64,000 nt of DNA from Corallium rubrum (Eukaryota > Cnidaria > Anthozoa > Scleralcyonacea > Coralliidae): positions 84,501-148,500 of the forward strand of contig CAXIUP010000192.1 of the NCBI GenBank assembly GCA_964035015.1, written 5' to 3'. The notes under the pieces are model-generated. The model did no database searches, was not told the origin of the DNA, and saw only the letters and a list, made by a program, of their open reading frames with translations. Positions 31,560-42,700 of this stretch are shown piece by piece (the first letter of the stretch is position 1; each line of letters starts with the position of its first letter). The translations under genes were made by a program, and so were the position numbers.

Positions 31560-34394
31560 TCAATCACATTCCATCTTATTTGGAAACTCGCAGACATACG
31601 CCGACTCGCATCCATCGTTGTCTCCCTTGAAACCAATATAGATACAGTTAGAGGAAATAGTTGAGACGTCGACCACAAGCACTTCTTCAACTTTGTACGG
31701 TGTTACACGATTGATATGTAATTTGGAATTGAAGCTGGTGCATGAGATAGGGTGAGCCACTGCGAGGTACAGTGGTTTATTTAGTGACAAATCGTACTTT
31801 ATAAAGAAACATACCATTGCAAATCCCCACTTGTTGTTCGCAAAGTATTTTATTGCTGCACAGTTTCTTTTATGCATACGTTTATATGCTAGGCCGCAAA
31901 TTATAGAACCACTTGAACTTAATTCTACCCTATTAAACTCCCAAAAGCGTTCGGTAGGACACGAAGAACCAACGTATTTCTCTAGTGCGTCAAGTTCCCT
32001 GGCATTTAACGAAATTTGGTATGTTGCACTTGCTATGTATATTTTGGGCAAAATATTCGTTCGAAATTTAGACTTTGGAGAACGATGTAATTCAAGATAA
32101 AGGGATTCAATTTCAGAGCCCACAGGTAAACAAATTTGTCGCAATTCTGGGAGTTTCTGAGTTAAAGATACAGCAGAAATTATTTGGTTATCTATGGACT
32201 GGGTGCCATGGATAAGTTTCAAAATAAATCCGTTTTTATCTTCAAATGTAAAACAACTGTGAGTGTAAAGTGGCCCCAAATCCCTAACATCATCCGCCAG
32301 ATGGAGCAATTGGTGGACGTTTAAAGTACAAAACCGCTCTTCGTAAAGTGCTGAAAACGACTTGCAAAAACTATCAAGTAGCCTTTCCGCTTCTTGTAGT
32401 TCTGCTTCAGAAATCGAATCTTTCAAAAGAATGTAAATAGCTTGCACAAATAATATATAATGATTGAAATAGTTATCAGATAAAACTCCGTACAAAGTAG
32501 GGAGACCATAATATAAAAGAAATGATCGCAATTCGCTTGCTTTCCAATATTTTAAATGATCCTCTATCGAACGAGGAAGTCTTTTAATTTCTCTGGTTGG
32601 CGAAATTTGACTCAACCTTGCATCTACATTTTTTAGTTTGGAATTTATGCTAAAACGAGATTTAGAGAATTTTGAATTAAACCAAAGGTTCAATAGTAAT
32701 TTTTGTACGCCAAGAAGGACACCATGCATGTAATCAATAGCAATGCCCCTAACTATGTCAAAGTGAGCAAGAACTGAAAGCCAAGATGGGCCTTTTACCC
32801 CATTTACAATATATCTTGAGATGCCTTGTTGCTCCCGAAACACCGCCTTTTCCGCATCCTGCTTAACACCCTCTGCAGTTCTAAGTGGGCCCTTCGGGTT
32901 TCTAGTTTGATATAGAAATGCTCTACTGTGGCCACGAGCACCCGTTCGCACAGTTTCTCCTGGTTGTAGACATTTCCAGCACCCATTTTCACCGTTGTAT
33001 TGCATGCTGTTAGACAAGAGACACCGGGTTGGAAGATCACACGTACATGCCAGAACAATTCCTTTACAAATAAATTCCCCTCTTTCTGGCGAATTCATTG
33101 CGACACCATTTTCAAGTGCCTTGAAGGATTGCGCGTGTGGTTTCAGAAAGGTCCACATGGCTGGTTTTTTCTCGCTAAACCATAACCCAGCAAAAATCAT
33201 ATTTTCACTGTTCATTCGTTTAGCATATGGAAGCTCGTTAATTATTAGATATATAGGCCATATCGACATCTTCGAAGATTTGAATACTGGAACACCGTCC
33301 GTATTCATAACAAATGAAACGTTGTCAGGAGACGATAGAATTCCTTCATTAAACAGTTTGGTGTAGAGATCGCCATCGTAAATATCTTCAATGTTATTTG
33401 AATGTTTCTTTTCCCTCTTAAATCGATGTTGAATATCACTGTAGAATCCATCCCTTGAGAAAAATGTCCTTAGTTGCTCTACCACAGGTAATTCAATAAA
33501 ATACGATTTCGTGTGTGGAGATGACAATTCCTTCAGGCACGCAGAATTTTGGCATTTTTTCTCGTTTTTACCAACAGAAGAAAAGCAAAATGTACAATAG
33601 TGATGAAGAATGAGAGGACATTGTAAGTTGCTGAAGAATTTCTTAAATTTAACCAATGTATCTGGAAGGACCTGTCCACAGGGAAGTATTAGGCTGAGCA
33701 ACTTAAGCAAATGGACAACCGCATCACCCGTTATATCGTACCTGATTGTAAAGAGAGACAAAAGAACCATAACGGCGCCAACTGTGACTCTTGCTCCTGG
33801 GTACAAGGGTTGTTTTTCGCGGCGATGACTATCTTCTTTGTCGGTGTTTGTTGTTTGTGACGATGATTCACCATGATCATCGATTCCCACACTGTTATAA
33901 TCCCACTGATCACTCTCCGTAAATGTAAGCTCGTCGGCAATATCAACAAAATCCGAGTTGTCTTCAGCGAGAAATGATTCACTGTCTCGTAAATCACAGT
34001 CTTCAGTTTCTGAAGTTAATGTGTCAAGTACTTCGTTCCACATGGCGTCTAATTCGTCTTCTGGGTCATCCACAGATGAATTGACAGTAAACGAGTCTTG
34101 AAACTCAACAGCAACATTTTCGTATTCTTCTGATTGATCTTGAGATACCTCTCTATGCTCCACCAAGGGGACGACGTTCTCTTGGTCCGGATCCAAAGTG
34201 ATGGGCATCGTGTAGTCCCGCTCTGCAGAACTTTCAAAACTCAGAGGAACAGTCACATCAGAAAATGAAGACTCCTCTACAGTTGTTTCAACACTCACAT
34301 CAGAAAATGAAGACTCCCCTACAGTTGTGCGCTGCCAATCAGTTTCGGTCCTTGGCCGCTTAGATGAACTTTTTCGTTTCGAATTCAGGGACAT
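31560..34394 (-). CDS. EnSpm/CMC (tnp2-like) transposase, 944 aa
   Basis: This uninterrupted frame is taken from the ATG of MSLNSKRKSSS. The first 190 residues are acidic and serine-rich. A cysteine-rich segment (CTFCFSSVGKNEKKCQNSAC) near residue 265 looks like a zinc-binding module. The transposase core follows with VMNTDGVPVFKSS, SIWPIYLIINELP, a later C-x2-C (GCWKCLQPG), FDIVRGIAIDYMHGVLLG and a C-terminal NVHQLLHLADDV block; these match the order of motifs in plant and animal CACTA tnp2 proteins, with the DG and MHG segments as likely catalytic landmarks. It would excise and insert the flanking element. It is transcribed divergently from the BEN gene. Confidence 0.85.
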   Translation of the reverse strand: MSLNSKRKSSSKRPRTETDWQRTTVGESSFSDVSVETTVEESSFSDVTVPLSFESSAERDYTMPITLDPDQENVVPLVEHREVSQDQSEEYENVAVEFQDSFTVNSSVDDPEDELDAMWNEVLDTLTSETEDCDLRDSESFLAEDNSDFVDIADELTFTESDQWDYNSVGIDDHGESSSQTTNTDKEDSHRREKQPLYPGARVTVGAVMVLLSLFTIRYDITGDAVVHLLKLLSLILPCGQVLPDTLVKFKKFFSNLQCPLILHHYCTFCFSSVGKNEKKCQNSACLKELSSPHTKSYFIELPVVEQLRTFFSRDGFYSDIQHRFKREKKHSNNIEDIYDGDLYTKLFNEGILSSPDNVSFVMNTDGVPVFKSSKMSIWPIYLIINELPYAKRMNSENMIFAGLWFSEKKPAMWTFLKPHAQSFKALENGVAMNSPERGEFICKGIVLACTCDLPTRCLLSNSMQYNGENGCWKCLQPGETVRTGARGHSRAFLYQTRNPKGPLRTAEGVKQDAEKAVFREQQGISRYIVNGVKGPSWLSVLAHFDIVRGIAIDYMHGVLLGVQKLLLNLWFNSKFSKSRFSINSKLKNVDARLSQISPTREIKRLPRSIEDHLKYWKASELRSFLLYYGLPTLYGVLSDNYFNHYILFVQAIYILLKDSISEAELQEAERLLDSFCKSFSALYEERFCTLNVHQLLHLADDVRDLGPLYTHSCFTFEDKNGFILKLIHGTQSIDNQIISAVSLTQKLPELRQICLPVGSEIESLYLELHRSPKSKFRTNILPKIYIASATYQISLNARELDALEKYVGSSCPTERFWEFNRVELSSSGSIICGLAYKRMHKRNCAAIKYFANNKWGFAMVCFFIKYDLSLNKPLYLAVAHPISCTSFNSKLHINRVTPYKVEEVLVVDVSTISSNCIYIGFKGDNDGCESAYVCEFPNKMECD

Positions 34395-34731
34395 TTTTTC
34401 AATGCGTATTTTGTACACACTGATTTTTCATTTGACAGTTTCTCATTATCTACATTCCAATTTTCTTCATAGTCTTATCTATATCCTGCAGATGGCGTTC
34501 TTTTAGACATCCAGATAAGGCCACTTAATTAAATAACTAGGCTTCTGATTGGTTGCTTAGAAACGCGCGAAGCTGATTGGATGCTTTCTCGTTTGACATG
34601 ACGGATTTGGTTTTGGCGCACAAATTTGAGTCGATTTACTTACTCAGCTGTGTCGAGTGTATTTGCTTCAAAGCAACTACATAGTCGTGGATATAGATTC
34701 TGAATTTGTTAAATATAGTTACTCCTTCATA
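34395..34731. promoter_or_regulatory. Bidirectional promoter region of the CMC element
   Basis: About 340 bp separates the divergent starts of the transposase and the plus-strand gene. It contains two inverted CCAAT boxes (TGATTGG at about 34541 and 34571), a usual feature of shared animal promoters. No TATA box is obvious. Confidence 0.4.
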
Positions 34732-34912
34732 ATGAGCGATAGTGCGTATGGTTGTGTTTATTTTAAAAGCGACAAAACTATATCTGTTATTCCAAAATCT
34801 CGCTGCATACTTAGAGATGCATTCGAAACGCTTGGAGAAGTCGAGGTAAAGTGGCGTATACAGGGAAAGCATCAGATTTTCATTGGGACGATTCTTCAAG
34901 TTTCTTCCAAAC
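34732..34912 (+). CDS. First exon of the CMC plus-strand gene
   Basis: The frame starts at ATG (MSDSAYGCVYFKSDK) and reads 60 codons to a strong donor (AAAC|GTAAGT). EVKWRIQGKHQIFIGTIL resembles the N-terminal module that precedes BEN domains in invertebrate proteins. The splice phase (1) does not match the next exon exactly, which needs two bases; a weaker donor two codons on (AA|GTAC) would fit. Alternatively this is a separate small product. Confidence 0.5.
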
Positions 34913-35179
34913 GTAAGTACAAAGTCATAAATCTTTACTTCTTTCGTAGAAACGAACACTAAAATTATAATCACGAATATTCGATCAAAGGATCGCGACA
35001 TTCACGTTAATAGTACTAGAATTACTTTTGGCGCGCATATACGACCAATGTGGAATCAGCGACTATATCTAGTTTATTCTTTCTGTTGTTCCTGGTCTAC
35101 CGATCATGGCAAAACCGAGCCTGAAAATCTTATAGTTACAGCTTTCGCCTAGTAAGACTCGCAATTTTAGGCATTGCAG

Positions 35180-37357
35180 AATGGCCTATAGTAAATATCC
35201 TTTGACTCCGAATTCATGGCAGTATTTACATGGACCTTGCCATATTTTTTCTGCCTACACAGAAGACAAGCACTTGTTGGAGCGTTACACCGAGGATCTT
35301 CATCTTTATATACGAACTTGTATAAAGGACAACTTAGAATTCTCAGTTGATGACCTAACAAGACGATGGCAATTACCCCATCCTGGCAATGTTGTTGAGA
35401 ATTCCTCCTTGGTACTGGTCCCCACAAAACCTTCAGGCTCGCAAAATCCACCACCTAAAAAAAGGCGCACAGAAAAAGCTAACGCCAACCCTGAGTCGTC
35501 TAAGCAACAAGAGTCAAGAACAAAATCAAAGGGAAAAAATCAAAAGAAGAGTATGGAATCTTCCTCAAATTTGGCTGCCCAGGAAATAATCGAGATCACG
35601 CGATTCAATAATATTTTCCCACCACGACAAACAAACGACAAACATTTCCCAAGCCAACAACTGCAGTCTGCAATACCTATGACACAGATCCCACAACCAA
35701 GAGTGAAAGTGCAGCCTGCTATCCAAGAGAGGCTACATCCAAGCCCAAGGTCAAACCAATGGCACAACCATAATTTACAGCAATTAACATCGCCATCATC
35801 GGTATCGCGCGCTTCTCAACCAACATCTACCAATGTTCTAACCAGCGCAGATGTTATGGGAGAAATGCGGGGATCTGGTCAAACAAGTGTGGAACGTCTG
35901 CCTCTAGAGTCTACTGGAAAAGTCTACAGAACTGCCTTATCAACTCTGGACGAGTTCAGCGACGATGCAGATAGTTTAATTTGCTTTGATTCCACTCACG
36001 ATGATTCTGGAATAGTTGGTGACTATCACGACAGCACCGAAGAAACAATACGTGACGACCTGCGCGAGAAAATTGCCAAGCTGGAAAGTGAAAATGCCAA
36101 GCTAAAGCGTCTATTAAGTACAGGTAAGAAGATTAATATATAGGTTATGCTTTCGTTGTTTTCGGAGTTAGTATACTCAAAAGGTCTAAAGTTGTGGTAG
36201 TTATATATCCTCAGTTAGAACTGAGAAATGCGTAAGTGTGATTCGCATTTACTCGCCCTGCTCCGGTGTCGGTTCGATAAATTTATCAATTATGGTGACA
36301 ATTAACAGCAATTTTCCCTTTACGCGGGTAAAAATGTTGCGGAGTTTTTTCCTCTTTAGTAGGACAATGTTAGTAATGCCCTAATGGCTAATGTTCCCCT
36401 TCATACAGTGCCACCTCCCGAAGTCCTCGAATACTTCAAGAGATGTATTCAGCACATAGATGACTCCGATACACTTATCGTAGACGTAGATGCAGTTCAA
36501 ACAAGTCCACGCGATGCGACGACATCCTATGTGGTTCAGGCGAATTTTAAGCCGGCTGAGGTAATCGTCAATTTATCACAATATATATCACATTTGGTCT
36601 ATGACCATATATGTAGTCTATGTCTGAATTATAGTTGTTTCATGTTCTTTTTTCCGTCACTATATGTCCTAGTAAAGTATTTTTCGCCTTCTATATTTGC
36701 GCTAGCTAGATAATTGCCTGAAGCTAAGTAGGAAAATATATTAAATAACCAGTTTGTATAAATATATGTTCTGGTACACATTGATGACATGGTATAAATT
36801 TCACTGTATTTATAGGGTGAGGTTCGCCTGCTAAAAGACCACAACGTATTCGTCCCTGGAAACAAACTGCGCCAAATTATAACAGAAGCGCGTCTTAAAG
36901 GTCCCCTTCACCTTCTTCAAAAGCTTATTCCCCTGATATTTACAACGGAAGAACTGGCAAATTCATGTGGTCAAGGGTTAAGCCAGTCAACAACAAAAGT
37001 TGATTTAACAAACAAAACGCCACTGGACCCTATAAAGACACAAGTCGTAAAAGGTATCCAAACATATGGTGATCTAGCAGATGTGACCGTTGTCTATCTG
37101 ACATACTCTGCATAGCACTATATATAGAAGCTTTCAGGACGTTTATTGACAAAAACGGATAGAAAATAAAGAAGTACATACCTTTCTTGAATAATTTATA
37201 TTTTCATTTCTTTTGCCTAGATTATTTGTTGTCTTTCTGTGTTGCCAACGGTAAGGAATGTCCAGTGAGCAAACAAGTAAACGAAACTCTCACGCAACAG
37301 GTCAGCTACGCCCGACGCAAGCAAAAAAGAAACCAGGCAAATCTGCAGGACAAGTAA
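35180..37357 (+). CDS. BEN-domain protein of the CMC element (four exons from 35180)
   Basis: Exons 35180-36123, 36409-36560, 36816-37053 and 37221-37357 join through GT-AG introns with matching phases (1, 0, 1) and end in TAA. An ATG lies at 35181. The first of these exons is basic (PPPKKRRTEK, a likely nuclear signal), then serine/proline/glutamine-rich, and ends in a short leucine-zipper coil (LREKIAKLESENAKLKRLL). The third and fourth hold a BEN domain: VFVPGNKLRQIITEA, LIPLIFTTEELANSC, NKTPLDPIKTQVVKDYL. BEN domains bind DNA or chromatin; a partner that binds the element's subterminal repeats is a fair guess. All frames are open, so the two-gene element may be active. Confidence 0.8.
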
Positions 37358-37832
37358 TTAATTGGGTATCTATATAAACGCGCCATGGATTAAGGCGAAA
37401 CATTTAAACTACGAAGCCAGCCAGTACACCTCACGAAGCCAAGCTAAGAAGGTCGCTTGAACAGCTTTTCTTAATGGAAAACTTTTGACATATCATATAA
37501 CGTGTTGACAGATTTGTTTTTGATATGGAATTAAATGTTAAAGTTGCGTTTGTGATCACCTGCTGCGATAAGTTAAGTTTGATTTGGTATGTCCGGTCTC
37601 GGTTTATATCGGCAAGAATATGACCTGACAAATTTCAGGCCATAATATCGCTATAAACCAGCCATAATATTTTCATAGTGTGACAAATGTCATGCTGGTT
37701 CTCGTTCATATTTTGTTCAATTTATCTCGCTCCTGTCAGGCTGTTTATCGCTGGGCTTAGTCTCGCTCAATTATCGCTAATTTGTCAGGCTTGAATTTCG
37801 CTCGTGTCTCGCCCAGAATTTTGGTACGGGTA

Positions 37833-38789
37833 TAAAAAATTGTGATAACCCCGTAGCGAAAGGAGAGAACTTTTCCAAGCTCGCCACATTGTGTAGTTTT
37901 ACTGTGACTGACAGCGACATTCCTAAACACCACATGTAAAGCTTATAGTTAAAGAGAGCAAATTCTTATGCCAGTTGACTACAAGCTCTTATTTTTCCAT
38001 GTGTATAGCCCTTTACTCACTCTTCCCCCACGTACCCTCCTACATCCAAGACACTACTGACATTCTCAAACATTGTCAACAGCGTGCTCCGTGTCGCCTT
38101 TCATACGCAACATAGTCGGAGGCTAATTGCGCCCTTCATTCAAATTCTCCCTTGTTATGCAACATTACACGACTAAAACTCCAATGTGGTTCCCATTAAC
38201 TACACATAAACCTTTATAAAAATTGTGATAACCCCGTAGCGAAGGCTCGCCACATTGCATAGTTTTACTGTGACGAACAATGACATTCCTAAACGCCATG
38301 TGTAAAGCTTACAGTCAAAGAGCAAATTATTTTGCAGTTTGACTTTGAGCCTTTATTTTTCCGTATGGCCTTTCCATCTCCCTTTCCCCACATACCCTCC
38401 TACATCCAAGACACTACTGACATTCTCATATGAACATGTTCCCTCAAAACAACTCACCTACTGATTTGATACTTATTACTGTCAATAGCTTGTTTACAAA
38501 CATATCAAATGACTAAGGCACAATTAAGCCTGCATTGATATGCTTAAGATACACATACAAGATAGCTGACATACATTAACACAAAATACATTACTTTTAT
38601 ACCTCCACCTTTACCTACATCCAATAATTAATACTAATATCCCTACATAATCCCACAACTACCCCCAAGGACAATGACTATTCCCTTAATTCCTACAACA
38701 CTTACGCACTTCTCACTGTGACCTGGAAACGAATTACCCTACCCAACAAATATACCAACAAAATAACTCTAGTTACACATATAGAATAA
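37833..38789 (+). repeat. Hammerhead-bearing tandem repeat, unit B (partial)
   Basis: It matches 28281-28904 joined to 29599-29930 almost base for base and serves as the empty-site control for the hAT MITE. It stops at about 38789 before the region that carries the hammerhead in unit A. Confidence 0.9.
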
Positions 38790-39613
38790 CTAGAAATACG
38801 TGAACGCAACCCCCTCGCCCGCGCGTCGCAGGCATAGCATGTTGTGGCAAACATAATATTGGTTTTATTAATAAAATATATATGCATAACCTTGTAACTC
38901 TAATCCTAACAGTAATATCATATAACCATCATTGCGAGAAATCGAGGACAGTAAGGTTCACAAAAACTAAATTTAAGATGGCGGATTGTAATAGATTTGA
39001 TAGGGAAAAATTGACAATATACACTTTCAAGTAACAACTCGTCTAGCGTAAACGAGTTCTCTAGTCGCTTATATTTTTCTCTTACCTCTGTGTATTGGCG
39101 TCTGTTAAATCGCTTACGATTTGTTGAAGTACGCTTTTCTCAGCAACGATTTTGCCTAGATATGTCATATGTCTCCCATGTGCACGTCTGAATACATTGA
39201 TCGAGATTCGAGAACGATACTTTGTTTTGCCAAACTTGTAAAGACATTTCTACATCTAAGAACAGGTTCCCAAAATGGCTTAAAATATACCGTTTTAGAG
39301 CTGCAATTTAATCCATCAAACACCAAGATGATTACCAAAATTAGCGTAAACAGTTCAAATTTTGCTTGATAACTTCTTGTCCGCCATTATAAAAGCACTC
39401 AGCACTGTTGCTAGGGGTTCCCATGGTCTTTACCGCTGTATTGTTTACATTGTTGCACACTGTGGATTCAGAAATAATATAAACCGATTAAACCTTTTGT
39501 AATTTGAAATTTGGGTAAGAAATGGGTCAATAAGACATTTTAGAGAATAACTCTACTTTAATTTATTGTATATAGACTTCTGTTTATAGCCGAAATGATC
39601 GGTAGCCATCAGA
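38790..39613. other. Non-coding flank
   Basis: No gene or element is recognised; the sequence is unique in this window. Confidence 0.4.
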
Positions 39614-39618
39614 ATCTT

Positions 39619-39780
39619 TAGAGAATTATATACTATAGACTAGACGAACCATATCATGTATCTTACATAAAGTATACCCTTTTACTCTTTGAACATTCGT
39701 AAACAGATTGATATTAAACATCGCTACAAAACTGATCGTTTCTACTAGTTATTTGTTAGAAATGGATGCATTCCTATCTA
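39619..39780 (+). repeat. 5-prime LTR of the Gypsy element
   Basis: 162 bp, from TAGAGAATTA to TTCCTATCTA, with an AT-rich TATATA near the start. Confidence 0.93.
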
Positions 39781-42700
39781 TGTTCAAAGAGTAGGGGGCT
39801 AAGGATCTTTTCAAGCTGTAGTTCAACTGTGAACATTACTGCAAACTTTCAAAATCGAACGAAGACCTCAACAGGCAAAATTGGCGCCATCTTGGATTTT
39901 TCCCGGAGGTAAGCCAACATCAACTTTAATCATTTATTAAACAAGGAAGAACACACCGTATATCATGCCCAAACACAAGTGCCCATTTCCAAGTTGCACA
40001 TACGAAACAGAAGACATAACCGAGGCCCTCGCTGCTGTCATGCTAACTGTTCACGCAAATGGCACACATACGAACACAGGTGCCCCTAGCCAAAATAAAA
40101 CCGAAAAAGTACGACGGCCAACTATATCCGCCGGGGGGTCAAGTGAAGAATGGTCATATTTTCTCACACGTTGGCAAGACTATGCAGATGCCACGAAGAT
40201 TGACGGCAAGGAAAAAGTTTTGCAACTGCTTGAATGTTGCGATGAACACCTTCGTAAGGACTTGACCCGAAATGCGGGCGGCACACTCTCGAACAAAACC
40301 ATCGACGAAGTAACGGCTGCAATCAAAAAGCTTGCTGTACGACAAGAGAACACAATGGTAGCTAGAGTTCAACTCCACAATATGCAGCAAGACCGAGATG
40401 AGCCCATCCGAAACTTTGGTGCCAGATTACGGGGGCAAGCTGGTGTTTGTAAATTGGTAACAGCATGCCCCAATTGCCACGAAGAGGTCAATTACACCGA
40501 ACACATTATACGCGATGTTATAACCCGTGGCCTAGCTGACAGCGAAATCCAGCTGGACTTGTTGGGTGACAAAAACCAGGACATGACGGTTGAAGAAGTG
40601 CTCCAATTCATCGAAGCCAAGGAAGCTGGTAAACGATCTGCTGGCCGCCTTCTCGAAGCCCAAACAACCAACGCCACCCGCAGCCTGTACCGCAGGGGTA
40701 AACAAGAGGAATCCAAACTAAACCGTGTCGACAAACGAGCTACATGTGACTACTGTGGGCAGCAGGGCCATGGAAAACATGCTCTACCAATGACCCGGAA
40801 GACCACATGTCCAGCATACGGCAAAATGTGTGGGCATTGCGGTAGACCAAACCACCTGGACACCGTATGTCGACAGAAAGAAAAATCCAAAAACCAACAG
40901 ACTTACCCCACTCGTGATTCCACTAACGGATCAGAGGGCAGTGGTGCTATCTTTGACTCACTGTGCACATCATCCAGTTCCAATAGCACCATTGGTAATC
41001 GAACCATCTCATTGGACCATCACCTCTACAACCACCTCAACGACTGCTGGATCCGACAAACATCCAAACCGCAACCCTTCATGTTACTTACAGCCACGTG
41101 GTGTCCTGACGATTACAAGGCCTTTAGCCTCACACCCTCAACTACTCACAGCAAAACCCTGAAACTACCTGTCATGGCCGACACTGGCTGCCAGAGTTGC
41201 CTGGCAAGTATGAAGATCATCCAACGCTTTGGCCTACGCGAGAAAGACCTCATCCCTGTCACTATGCGGATGTACGCTGCCAATAACAATGGCATCAAGA
41301 TTATCGGGGCCACGATCTTACGTTTCTCTGGTAGATCAACCTCGGGCGAAACTCTTGAAACCCGACAGATCACATATGTGACAAAGGAATCGGACAATCT
41401 ATTCCTGAGTAGAGAAGCCTGTACGGCGCTAGGGATAATTTCCCAGAAGTTCCCCACAGTTGGCGAGGCCCTTCCTCCAACCACCATGTCAACACCTATA
41501 TCAGTTGAGGAAACACAGCCCACCAACGTCAACCCAAGCTACATACAAGATAGCGCACCAATTGTCGAGGCGACACAGACCACCAATGTCAACCCACCCA
41601 CTACACCAGCCAGTGCATCAACCACACCATGTAATTGTCCACCACGTCAGAAGCCACCACCACGGCCAATCAAACTGCCCTATCCAGCTGATAAGACCAA
41701 CCGAGCACTCCTAGAACAATGGCTTCTGAACTATTACGCCTCCAGCACATTCAACATATGCGAACACCAGCCCTTGCCATTTATGCATGGCCGCCCCATG
41801 CGCCTTATGGTTGACCCCAATGCCACACCTATCGCACACCATACACCTATACCAGTCCCACTTCATTGGCAAGACGATGTTAAAGCTGGTCTCGACAGAG
41901 ATGTGGAATTGGGTGTACTTGAACAAGTCCCTGTCGGTGAACCAGTCACATGGTGCCACCGCATGGTGATCTGCGCTAAGAAGAATGGGAAACCACGCCG
42001 AACGGTGGACTTTCAGGCACTAAATATACACGCCACACGAGAGACACATCATACCCAAAGTCCATTCCACCAGGCAAGGTCCGTACCTGCAGGAAAGAAG
42101 AAGACGGTGTTCGATTGCTGGAACGGATACCACAGCATATACCTCCACTCGGATGACCGCCACCTGACTACATTTATCACTCCATGGGGCCGATATCGTT
42201 ACAAGACGGCGCCGCAGGGCTACATCGCCTCAGGTGACGGCTTCTCACGCCGCTTCGATGAAATTGTCTCTGACATCCCAGACAAAACAAAGTGCATCGA
42301 TGACACACTACTTTGGGCTGACAACATCGAGGCAAGTTTCCACCAAGCTGTCAACTGGCTAGATATCTGTGGACATAACGGAATCACCCTCAACCCTGAG
42401 AAATTTGTATTCGGTGAAGATAACGTCGAATTTGCTGGCTTCGAAATCACCAACGACCACGTACGACCATGTCAGAAATACCTGGATGCCATCCGCCATT
42501 TCCCCACACCGACAAGCATCACAGATATGCGCTCATGGTTTGGGCTCATCAACCAGGTGTCGTATGCCTTTGCTACAACTGAACATATGCTGCCCTTCCG
42601 AAGTGCCCTCAAACCTGGGTCGCCATTCACATGGACCAAGGAACTGAACCAACTTTTCGACGAATCGAAGGCTGTTATTATCAATGAAATTGAAGACGGT

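Larger units (their letters stand above)
30883..37830. mobile_element. EnSpm/CMC DNA transposon, complete, 6948 bp
   Basis: It starts CCCGTACGAAAATTTATGGCG-like and ends with the imperfect complement (TGGTACGGG at 37822-37830). It is flanked by TA on each side. The intact repeat at 28275-28290 shows the empty site with a single TA, so the ends and 2-bp duplication are well supported. Subterminal regions on both sides are dense in GAGCGAGAC / GCGTGACA words, a habit of this superfamily. Two divergent genes fill the middle: a tnp2-like transposase and a five-exon BEN-domain protein, both open. Confidence 0.88.
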
